Shown here: positions 1 through 6,110 of the stretch, piece by piece
How the letters are laid out: each line of letters begins with the position of its first letter
Numbering within the stretch: position 1 is the stretch's first letter
From: Paludibacteraceae bacterium
GTDB taxonomy: Bacteria; Bacteroidota; Bacteroidia; Bacteroidales; Paludibacteraceae
Assembly (NCBI GenBank): GCA_017439235.1
Contig: JAFSJN010000021.1
Location: 1-47,511 of the forward strand
DNA length: 47,511 nt
Direction of reading: 5' to 3'
Program-made: the position numbers and the translations under genes
Notes under the pieces: model-generated
The model's input: only the letters and a program-made list of their open reading frames with translations
Database searches by the model: none
What the model was told of the DNA's origin: nothing

Positions 1-2
1 AA

Positions 3-124
3 AAGGAACAAGCCGGACTAACAGAAGGAGAAATAAAAGTAATAGAAGAAAACATAATAAGAAAAACGACCGACCCTTACAGGCCGGCCGTTTTAGTTAT
101 TGACGTGTTTGTCGACGTGCTTTA
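3..124 (+). CDS. Possible C-terminal tail of a gene entering from the left (uncertain)
   Basis: The frame starting at base 3 is open from the window edge to a TAG at 122-124 and would encode about 40 residues beginning KEQAGLTEGEIKVIEENIIR. The first 25 codons look coding-like (purine-rich first positions, many Glu/Lys/Ile). The second half runs straight through a minus-strand terminator hairpin and a repeat that codes on the other strand at 46.5 kb, so the real end of any such gene is doubtful. I do not recognise the family. Confidence 0.25.
58..92 (-). terminator. Rho-independent terminator, minus strand
   Basis: On the minus strand ACGGCCGGCC and GGTCGGTCGT form a 10-bp stem with two G-U pairs around a 6-nt loop, followed by TTTTTCTTATTATG. 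On the plus strand the two G-U pairs become A-C mismatches, so the structure is directional. It lies just after the small-gene remnant at 93-123. Confidence 0.7.
90..122 (-). repeat. Remnant copy of the 3' end of the 41-aa small-protein gene
   Basis: Thirty-three bases match 46542-46574 with two mismatches (113 and 120). On the minus strand both copies read into the same C-terminus: KHVDKHVNN-stop here and KHVNKHVNN-stop at 46.5 kb. Upstream here the frame reaches a TGA after about six more codons with no start codon, so this is a remnant rather than an intact gene. It is followed by a good terminator, as expected of the tail of a once-functional cassette. Confidence 0.6.
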
Positions 125-133
125 GGGTGCATA

Positions 134-177
134 AAGAATCACGCAGTAATCACACAATAATCACGCAATAACCACCC
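134..177. repeat. 11-bp tandem repeat, four imperfect units
   Basis: Consecutive units are AAGAATCACGC, AGTAATCACAC, AATAATCACGC and AATAACCACCC, differing at one to three positions from neighbour to neighbour. They sit directly upstream (minus-strand sense) of the small-gene remnant, in a stretch with no gene. The function is unknown. Confidence 0.7.
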
Positions 178-236
178 AATGCGGCTCTGTTGCAAAGTCG
201 ATTCGTATTGTATTTTCGTGGGTATCAGTGGTTGAT

Positions 237-271
237 AAAAAAGTGAGCGGCACGTGAATGCCGCCCACTTT
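237..271 (-). terminator. Rho-independent terminator of the channel/nuclease pair
   Basis: The minus strand reads AAAGTG, a bulged G, GCGGCA, a 6-nt loop, TGCCGC, a bulged T, then CACTTTTTT: a 12-bp stem with one internal mismatch and a U tract. It lies about 75 bp beyond the stop of the ion-channel gene. Positions 272-347 hold nothing else that I can identify. Confidence 0.75.
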
Positions 272-347
272 ACAGATATCGCCTATGAGCATTACCTTAC
301 ATCTTGGTCGTGAAAGAGGTAAATGCGAGAGGTGGAGCGAGAAATGC

Positions 348-1151
348 TCAAGGGAGGATTATTTTTCCTTTTTCTTCCAATAAATTCTTTACTTCCTCTA
401 CACTAGTTTGCAATGTCTTTAATTGTTTCTCAAGATCATCGTTGTTGTCAGCAACCATTGCATCAACAAAAATTGAATTGATGAAAGACATTCCAATAAT
501 TCCCCCCATTATGAGAAGCATGGTAAAGTAAACACGAATAACGTGCGGCAGAAGGGTTGAATTTCCATAATATTCTGCTACAGCATTGGGAATATCATAC
601 CATCCTTCTACAGTACAAATTTGGAAAACTGAATATATGGAGCAGAGTGGGGTATTAAAATGTTCAGGATCTGCTTCTTGGAAAAGGCTGCAATTTAGCA
701 GACCGAATACGACAATGATAACAAAGAAACTTAATAATACGCCGTATGACTGCCGCATAGCCACCTTAAATCCTTTTACTACCTTCGCAAAATTTGGGAA
801 GAAATGCATTACGCGGAAGAATCTCAGCACACGAAGAACTCTCAATATTAGTAAGACGGAAAGGCTACTTGCTATCGTAGGGATGAATATGTTGATGAGT
901 GACGGAATGGATAGTATTACCAAGATGCCGTCCATTCTATTCCATCCGTTACTCCAATAGCCGCGCACACCGTATTCACGATGCTTAACTGCCATTTCAA
1001 AGATAAAAATTATCGTACATGCGGCATCTACGATATCCAATGTCGTATTTTCGAATCCGCTTACTTGGCAATAGATAATAATGGCATTCAGCAAAATGAA
1101 CGCCATTATTATTTTATCATTTAGGAAAAATCTCCTTAAGATATTGTTCAT
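348..1151 (-). CDS. Voltage-gated-type ion channel, single six-TM domain
   Basis: The 267-aa product belongs to the Ion_trans superfamily and resembles single-domain bacterial channels of the NaChBac type, which form tetramers in the inner membrane. Membrane segments fall at about 14-30 (S1), 40-56 (S2), 74-92 (S3), 96-117 (S4), 137-157 (S5) and 207-232 (S6). S4 carries Arg at 104, 107, 110 and 113 at three-residue spacing, the voltage-sensor signature. The pore loop reads TVEGW at 180-184, compared with TLESW in NaChBac. Residues 236-262 look like a C-terminal coiled coil. I use the ATG at 1151, not the longer frame, because it lies 4 nt after the upstream nuclease stop, so the two genes are translationally coupled. 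Ion selectivity cannot be read with confidence. Confidence 0.85.
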   Translation of the reverse strand: MNNILRRFFLNDKIIMAFILLNAIIIYCQVSGFENTTLDIVDAACTIIFIFEMAVKHREYGVRGYWSNGWNRMDGILVILSIPSLINIFIPTIASSLSVLLILRVLRVLRFFRVMHFFPNFAKVVKGFKVAMRQSYGVLLSFFVIIVVFGLLNCSLFQEADPEHFNTPLCSIYSVFQICTVEGWYDIPNAVAEYYGNSTLLPHVIRVYFTMLLIMGGIIGMSFINSIFVDAMVADNNDDLEKQLKTLQTSVEEVKNLLEEKGKIILP

Positions 1152-1155
1152 CTTC

Positions 1156-2223
1156 TTAAATATATCGTTTTGCAGCCTCAATCAGTTGGTCTGCATAATT
1201 GAAGATTTCGTCTAACGACTCGATTTTATACTTTTCGCCCTTTCCATCAGCACCCATAGGTTCTAAGCGCAAGTTACTTTCATTATTGAAATGTAAGCGG
1301 CAGATAGGTTTGCGATTATTGTCATCGATGAAGATTGAGCAGTACGTAATTGCATCGCGCATGGTTACTCGATTGCCGGGGATAACTTCTCGAAGAATGC
1401 TTTTAACAATGTAATAGGCTTCTATCTCATTTTGTGTTGTCACAATTTCACTCTCTTTTTTAGTTCCCGGAATCTCTACTTGTTTGTCGTCTACTTTTTG
1501 CTGTTCTTCTTCATTGGTTTTGACAACAATATTTAAACGATCGGAGATTTTATCGTTTACATAACTGGCACAGGCCTTCTTAACTAGTTCAGTAAATTGT
1601 TCTAACACATTACCGGTAATCTTTCCTGTATACACTTGTTTGGCCAATGACTTAACGAATTCTGGATTAGGATTCTCTATTAACTCCTTTATAATTTTTT
1701 TTAACTCACTCATGAATTTCAACTCATTAGCAGAATTCATAATAGAGTCAATATCAAAATTTTCTTTAGTGAACTTTTCCAAGGCCTTCAATTGTACATC
1801 CTTCAACTCTTCAATATTAAAAGATAAGAACGGAATTTCATCCATTAAATTCTCCTTTGCCAAATCGGTGTAGAAACGATATTCCAAACCGTTGGTAAGT
1901 AATCCGAATTTAGCTTTTGATGCGACAAAATACCGAGCCAACTGCATTTTGTGCGAATCTAGGTTCTGTTGCCAATGTTTACATTCAATAACAAGAATCG
2001 TTTCCCCATCCTTAACGATGGCATAGTCTATCTTCTCGCCTTTTTTCTTGGTTAGGTCGCAGTCCATTTCGGGCACAACTTCCATTGGGTTAAACACATC
2101 ATAGCCTAATGCTTGAATAAAAGGCATAATAAGGGCATTTTTTGTTGCCTCTTCGGTTTGCAGGTTGTTTTTCAACTCACCGGCACGCTTTGCCAATTGC
2201 TTAATAGCTTCCTTGAAATCCAT
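1156..2223 (-). CDS. Solo HsdR N-terminal-like PD-(D/E)XK nuclease protein
   Basis: The 355-aa product begins with a region like the N-terminal nuclease of type I restriction HsdR subunits (HSDR_N-type family). Glu25 lies in TEEATKNALIMPFI, and the PD-(D/E)XK core is visible as KIDYAIV (Asp66) and LVIECKHW (Glu80, Lys82). No helicase/translocase domain follows. The remainder is Lys/Glu-rich helix and a C-terminal region (about 265-355) that I do not recognise. The ATG at 2223 is chosen because the family's start MDFKEAIKQL aligns there; a longer frame to 2367 would run through the palindromic element. It is the first gene of a two-gene unit with the ion channel and is more A+T-rich than the core genes. 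Proteins of this kind are often annotated only as HsdR N-terminal domain proteins; the substrate is unknown. Confidence 0.75.
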   Translation of the reverse strand: MDFKEAIKQLAKRAGELKNNLQTEEATKNALIMPFIQALGYDVFNPMEVVPEMDCDLTKKKGEKIDYAIVKDGETILVIECKHWQQNLDSHKMQLARYFVASKAKFGLLTNGLEYRFYTDLAKENLMDEIPFLSFNIEELKDVQLKALEKFTKENFDIDSIMNSANELKFMSELKKIIKELIENPNPEFVKSLAKQVYTGKITGNVLEQFTELVKKACASYVNDKISDRLNIVVKTNEEEQQKVDDKQVEIPGTKKESEIVTTQNEIEAYYIVKSILREVIPGNRVTMRDAITYCSIFIDDNNRKPICRLHFNNESNLRLEPMGADGKGEKYKIESLDEIFNYADQLIEAAKRYI

Positions 2224-2330
2224 AATATTTCGATTTTGGAGCCTACTCTTTAAGGGATTTTCGGCACACTCCACTATATAATTAAGTCTGTATTTGCGCA
2301 CAAAAAACGTGAGACTTGTTCGCTTCAATC

Positions 2331-2461
2331 TGGGTTCTTTAGGTTCTGGACAACCTCTTTTATCCAAATATCCGAAACAAGGCTCACGTCAAAACGTGAG
2401 CATAAAAGCCTTGTTCTTGGATAAAAGATTCTTAAAAATTGTCCAGATTTAGAAGAACCCA
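2331..2461. repeat. 131-bp imperfect palindrome, MITE-like
   Basis: Two arms meet at CTCACGT-caaa-ACGTGAG (2383-2400). Matching blocks in order are TGGGTTCTT / AAGAACCCA at the tips, TCTGGACAA / TTGTCCAGA, CTTTTATCCAA / TTGGATAAAAG and AACAAGGC / GCCTTGTT, separated by unequal bulges. No reading frame of its own is evident. Size, structure and position between the nuclease gene and a toxin-antitoxin pair suggest a non-autonomous element or a long structured RNA. Positions 2224-2330 are the nuclease gene's upstream region, where I see no perfect promoter box. Positions 2462-2568 hold only a short hairpin (AGCGCA / TGCGCT, 2491-2506). Confidence 0.7.
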
Positions 2462-2568
2462 AGTTCTTAGCTATAATGCTTTATCTATATAGCGCACACT
2501 TGCGCTTGTCCTCCTGTTTAACGTCGGTGAGCGACGACCGCTTTTTACGCCCGCGGTGCGGCGATAAC

Positions 2569-2835
2569 TTATTCGTAATGACCAAAAGAGGATATTACCA
2601 AAACCAATATTTGATCATCGTGGATTTCATATACAAGTCTATGCTCGCGGTTGATACGGCGCGACCATGTCTCATTCTTAAAATGCCGTAAACGCTCCAC
2701 TTGTCCTGTTCCCGTACGAGGGTGTTCCTCCAATTCCCCGACTAACTTGAGAAATTTCTTGAACGCAAGAGGTGCATTTTTGCGCAAAAGTACAACATCG
2801 CGTTGAGCCTCTTCGGAGAACCGGATTATATACAT
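2569..2835 (-). CDS. yoeB: Txe/YoeB-family mRNA-interferase toxin
   Basis: The 88-aa protein matches the RelE/YoeB fold family, whose members cleave mRNA in the ribosomal A site. Diagnostic features are the TGTGQVERLRH segment (Glu47), WSRRINREHRLVYEI (Arg66) and the C-terminal FGHYE (His86, Tyr87), corresponding to the family's catalytic Glu, Arg and His. Length is normal. The start overlaps the upstream antitoxin stop by 10 nt, the usual antitoxin-first order, so the toxin is translated by coupling. It lies between a palindromic element and a truncated aminotransferase gene, consistent with an accessory region. Expected regulation is autorepression by the toxin-antitoxin complex at the promoter near 3114-3145. 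Confidence 0.9.
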   Translation of the reverse strand: MYIIRFSEEAQRDVVLLRKNAPLAFKKFLKLVGELEEHPRTGTGQVERLRHFKNETWSRRINREHRLVYEIHDDQILVLVISSFGHYE

Positions 2836-3086
2836 AATAATCTGTCTATAAATTGTTCAACCGTCTCTTCCGGTTTTTTCTCAATGTAGTGTCCGGCCTC
2901 TGCTTGGGCACTGGAGTATGCTAACTTAGCGCGAAACTCCTCCTCGGTCATCTTTACCTTGGGAGTTACTGCACGTTTCGGACGAATAGTGGTAACATGC
3001 CAACCCATATTACGCGATTGACGACGCAGAAATGCTGCATCTACCACGGGCAGAGTTACCTGTAATGTTCTCATCTGAGCCTCCAT
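2826..3086 (-). CDS. Antitoxin partner of the YoeB-like toxin
   Basis: A small basic/acidic protein of 86 aa (82 aa if the ATG at 3074 is used) directly precedes and overlaps the toxin gene. The N-terminal half (about 5-45) contains TLPVVDAAFLRRQSRNMGW and is probably the DNA-binding part. The C-terminal half, with EEEFRAKLAYSSAQAEAG and TVEQFIDRLLCI, looks helical and would wrap the toxin. I take ATG 3086 because AAAGGA lies 7 nt upstream, but GGAGG also precedes ATG 3074 at good spacing, so the start is not settled. It does not look like a classical Phd/YefM; the identification rests mainly on operon position. Confidence 0.75.
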   Translation of the reverse strand: MEAQMRTLQVTLPVVDAAFLRRQSRNMGWHVTTIRPKRAVTPKVKMTEEEFRAKLAYSSAQAEAGHYIEKKPEETVEQFIDRLLCI

Positions 3087-3113
3087 AAATCGTTCCTTTA
3101 AGATTTTGCGCCG

Positions 3114-3145
3114 CAAAATTACACAAAAAAAATGACATACGCAAA
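3114..3145 (-). promoter_or_regulatory. Promoter of the toxin-antitoxin operon
   Basis: On the minus strand the -7 box is TAATTTTG (3121-3114) and the -33 TTTG is at 3145-3142 with exactly 20 bp between them. The -33 element is in the loop of the terminator at 3124-3160. Confidence 0.75.
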
Positions 3146-3160
3146 TTTGTATGCCATTTT
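3124..3160 (-). terminator. Terminator after the aminotransferase remnant
   Basis: The minus strand reads AAAATGGCATAC, loop AAATTTGC, GTATGTCATTTT and then further Ts: a 12-bp stem with one G-U pair and a long U tract. The plus strand also ends in a short T run, so it may work both ways. It overlaps the antitoxin promoter. Confidence 0.85.
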
Positions 3161-3191
3161 TATGCAGATTTGTTGAAAAGGGAGCATCGTA

Positions 3192-3815
3192 TCATACGAA
3201 GTTATTGACGCACTCAACGACGTAGGCTATCTGTTCCGGTGTCATGCAGGGACTGATAGGCAACGACAGCTCGGCATTGGCGAGGAACTCAGTGATGGGC
3301 AACGAGAGTTGCGGCAGGTTCCAAGCTTCACGCGCATAGCACTCCTGCTGATGCGGAGCGATGGGATAGTGGATGACCGTACCAATCTCGCGTTCAGCAA
3401 GATAGTCGTGTAAAGCGTCGCGTAACGAGCCTACCCCGTCCCTCCCTGAAGGGAAGGAGTTCTTCACCAGCACGGGGAAGAGGTGATAAACGTTGTTCTC
3501 GTCCGGCAGTCGTTCAGGCAGCTCAACTAAAGGATTATCAATCCTCTCATAGTAGTATTTAGCTACTTCTTGACGCTTCGCGATGTCTGCGTCTAAATAC
3601 TTCAGCTTCACGTCCAAAATCGCAGCCTGGATTTCATCCAAACGGCTGTTCCGTCCCGCATATTTGAACACATACTTGCGCTGCGAGCCATAGTTAGCCA
3701 ACGCACGCACAGCAGACGCCAGCGCCGCATCATGAGTAGTCACCGCTCCTGCATCGCCTAAGGCTCCGAGGTTCTTACCCGGGTAGAAAGAGTGTCCGAC
3801 CGCATCGCCGTGACG
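3192..3815 (-). pseudogene. 5'-truncated DegT/DnrJ/EryC1 PLP aminotransferase
   Basis: The frame encodes only the C-terminal half (about 207 residues) of a sugar-nucleotide aminotransferase of the DegT/DnrJ/EryC1/StrS family, normally about 360-400 residues. Homology begins abruptly at [19 protein letters not shown], which includes the PLP-binding Lys of the PGKNLG motif. Upstream there is a TGA (3818-3816) and no family sequence, so the substrate-binding N-terminal half is gone. Family-typical [18 protein letters not shown] and HYPIAPHQQ follow. An in-frame insert at about 3432-3466 ([11 protein letters not shown]) looks foreign (see findings). Translation could begin at GTG or ATG codons inside, but the product could not fold as a normal enzyme. 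Confidence 0.85.
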
Positions 3816-3866
3816 TCATGTAAACTCAAAAAAGGAACTGTCATATCAACACTTATTGGCTGAAGG

Positions 3867-4877
3867 TTAATGTAGAATCTTGTAGATTAACTCCTTCCAC
3901 AGGTCATCGTCTTTGGCGGAAGGGTTGTTGATACCCTTGAGACGGGCATCGGTATCACGGAACCAGCCGATGATAGCAAAGGTCTTACCGGCATTGAAAC
4001 GACGCGCAGCAGCGGCATAATCGCGTGCAAAATAAGGATTGATACCCAACGCGGCGGCTACGGCACGGTCCGACTTATCGGGCAGGTAATGGTAAATCAT
4101 CAGGTTAGCAAAGAAAGCATACAAGATACCCAACTCCTTAACCATAGGATGGTCCTTAGACGAAGCAAAATAACGCGTGATACGGTTGGCCTTAACAACA
4201 TCACCCTTGATAAGCGCATCCTGGAGTTCAAAGATATTATAGTCCTTACTGATACCCACATTGCGTTCCACCAGCGTCTCATCAATAAGCGACACACCTT
4301 CGGGACGACCGTCTACCAACTTATCCAACGCGCCCACGATAGCCGTCAGGTCGTTGCCTATATAGTCGGCTAACATCTGCGGCACACGCGGCGTGACCTG
4401 CAACTGACGGGCGATGAGGTAATTGGTTATCCAACCCGCCACCTGGTTATCGCGTAACTTATCCGACTGCATGAGGTCGCCGCCTTTCTTCTCGAAATTC
4501 TTCCACAGCGTCAGACGCTTATCCGGCAGACCATACTTATAGCATAGTATGAGCAGCGACGAGGGTTGGGGATTATCCATATACAGCGACAGGGCATCCC
4601 ATTTCTTAATCGTCTGCGCCTCGCGTACGATGACGACCTTATGGCCACCCATCATAGCAAAACCACGAGCCTGGTCCACCGCAGGCGCTATATCTAAGCC
4701 CGGCAGGTCCTTACCATAGATAACGACCTGGTCAAACTCACGCGACATAGCGTCCAAGATGTGCTCCTCAGCGTACGCACTCGCGCAATCGATATAATAA
4801 CTCTCCTCGCCGCATAGCAAGGTGACGGGAGCAAATTGCTCCTGTTTCCAACGGGTTATGAGGGCATCGTACGTCAT
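3867..4877 (-). CDS. holA: DNA polymerase III subunit delta
   Basis: The 336-aa product is the clamp-loader delta subunit, which opens the beta clamp during replication. The N-terminal AAA+-like region contains VTLLCGEESYYIDCASAY and a family-typical PSSLLILCYKYG without a functional Walker A. The middle carries AGWITNYLIARQL and NDLTAIVGALDKL, and the C-terminal helical domain carries DYNIFELQDALIKGD and YAAAARRF. I chose ATG 4877 rather than the longer frame to 4916 because a strong promoter lies at 4886-4917, so the longer start would be outside the transcript; the leader is only a few bases. It is transcribed divergently from the amidase gene. No terminator is evident before the truncated aminotransferase. 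Confidence 0.9.
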   Translation of the reverse strand: MTYDALITRWKQEQFAPVTLLCGEESYYIDCASAYAEEHILDAMSREFDQVVIYGKDLPGLDIAPAVDQARGFAMMGGHKVVIVREAQTIKKWDALSLYMDNPQPSSLLILCYKYGLPDKRLTLWKNFEKKGGDLMQSDKLRDNQVAGWITNYLIARQLQVTPRVPQMLADYIGNDLTAIVGALDKLVDGRPEGVSLIDETLVERNVGISKDYNIFELQDALIKGDVVKANRITRYFASSKDHPMVKELGILYAFFANLMIYHYLPDKSDRAVAAALGINPYFARDYAAAARRFNAGKTFAIIGWFRDTDARLKGINNPSAKDDDLWKELIYKILH

Positions 4878-4885
4878 TGCGACTG

Positions 4886-4917
4886 CAAAAGTACAAAAAT
4901 ATTCGTAGATGTGCAAA
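4886..4917 (-). promoter_or_regulatory. holA promoter
   Basis: On the minus strand the -7 box is TACTTTTG (4893-4886) and the -33 TTTG is at 4917-4914, 20 bp apart. It fixes the holA start at 4877 with a very short leader. Confidence 0.8.
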
Positions 4918-4951
4918 TATTTGAATTAAAAATTAAAAATTAAGAATTAAA

Positions 4952-4983
4952 TTTGCATAATCGCCGAAAAAGTTGTACCTTTG
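4952..4983 (+). promoter_or_regulatory. Promoter of the amidase-mlaD operon
   Basis: The -33 TTTG (4952-4955) and -7 TACCTTTG (4976-4983) are 20 bp apart. The block just upstream (4922-4950) is the AT spacer repeat AATTAAAAATTAAG. The promoter is back to back with that of holA, with about 34 bp between the two -33 elements. Confidence 0.85.
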
Positions 4984-5001
4984 CAACCAAATTGCGTTGT
5001 T

Positions 5002-6087
5002 ATGCGTTGGAGAAGAACGATAGGAATGCTGATGCTATGCCTGGCGATGATGTGTCAGGCAGCACCGTTCGTAGTAGTCATCGATGCCGGACACGGCGGA
5101 AAAGATGCCGGAGCCGTAGGACGCAAAGTGCAAGAGAAAGACCTGAACTTAGACGTCAGCCTGCGCCTCGCCTCTAAGATACGCACCGCCTATCCCGAGG
5201 TAAAAGTAATCCTCACACGCTCCAGCGATGTCTTCCTGCAGTTGCAAGAACGCGCTAATATCGTTAATAAGAACAAAGCTGACCTGTTCATCTGCATCCA
5301 TACCAACGCCGCCGAGAATAAAGCCTCACACGGAGCAGAAGTGTTTATCTTGGGTTCGGACGACACCGGCAAGAATCTCGACGTTGCGATGCGCGAGAAT
5401 GCCGTGATGAAACTGGAGGCCGACTATAAGACCCGTTACCAGGGATTTGACCCCAACTCCGTCGAGTCGTATATCATGTTCGACCTGATGCAAAATATGT
5501 ACCTCGACCAATCGCTGCAGTTCGCCAGCCTCGTACAAGACCAGTTCACCAAAGGTCTCAAACGCGAGGATAGGGGAGTACGGCAAGCCGCTTTCTGGGT
5601 GCTGCTCAAGAGTGCCTGCCCCAGCGTGCTTGTCGAGATGGGATTCGTGTCCAACGTAGACGAAGAGAAATACTTGGCCTCCGACCAAGGTAAACGCGAG
5701 ATAACGGAAGCCCTGTTTACTGCCTTTGCACAGTACTATAAGCCGCAGAGCAAAGAGAAAGGAGCTAAGAGCGAAGAGCCGAGAGCAGAGAGTCAAGAGC
5801 CGAGAGTTAAGAGTCAAGAGCCGAGAGTAGAGAGTGTAGCAGAACCTGCTGCAACACCGACAGCCTCTACGGCCTCGACGTGGCGCGTGCAGTTGTTCGT
5901 ATCGAAGACTATTCTGCCCGAAGGCGACCGTAACTTCAAAGGACTAAAAGGCTATACCTACCGCGAGGTAAACGGCATATATAAATATATGTACGGCAAC
6001 TGCGCCACCCGCAGCGAGGCCGTAACACTGAAGAAAAGCCTGGAGGAACAGTTCCCCGGATGCTTTGTCGTTGAAATTAAGAATTAA
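5002..6087 (+). CDS. N-acetylmuramoyl-L-alanine amidase with C-terminal SPOR-like domain
   Basis: The 361-aa protein is a periplasmic zinc amidase (Amidase_3/AmiC type) that cuts the bond between MurNAc and the stem peptide during cell separation. A signal peptide spans about 1-21 (MRWRRTIGMLMLCLAMMCQA). Zinc ligands are His31 in IDAGHGGKD, Glu46 and His100 in FICIHTNAA, and the catalytic Glu212 lies in VLVEMGFVSN. A low-complexity linker at about 252-277 is built from a repeated EPR(A/V)(E/K)SQ unit. Residues 290-361 (WRVQLFVSKT onward) resemble a SPOR peptidoglycan-binding domain. I use ATG 5002, as the apparent earlier TTG overlaps the promoter. The last codons and stop lie in an AT spacer repeat. 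mlaD follows 23 bp later. Confidence 0.92.
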   Translation: MRWRRTIGMLMLCLAMMCQAAPFVVVIDAGHGGKDAGAVGRKVQEKDLNLDVSLRLASKIRTAYPEVKVILTRSSDVFLQLQERANIVNKNKADLFICIHTNAAENKASHGAEVFILGSDDTGKNLDVAMRENAVMKLEADYKTRYQGFDPNSVESYIMFDLMQNMYLDQSLQFASLVQDQFTKGLKREDRGVRQAAFWVLLKSACPSVLVEMGFVSNVDEEKYLASDQGKREITEALFTAFAQYYKPQSKEKGAKSEEPRAESQEPRVKSQEPRVESVAEPAATPTASTASTWRVQLFVSKTILPEGDRNFKGLKGYTYREVNGIYKYMYGNCATRSEAVTLKKSLEEQFPGCFVVEIKN

Positions 6088-6110
6088 AAATTAAGAATTA
6101 TAATCATCTC

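Noticed and set aside
348-960. Plus-strand open frames under the ion channel (304-531, 586-960)
   Set aside because: They have no family resemblance and lie opposite a well-supported channel gene with coherent membrane segments.
2491-2506. AGCGCA/TGCGCT hairpin as terminator of the toxin gene
   Set aside because: The stem is only 6 bp, about 60 bp from the stop and has no T tract on the minus strand.
5326-5817. 163-aa minus-strand frame opposite the amidase
   Set aside because: It is antisense to a clear catalytic domain; its repeats are the complement of the linker repeat.
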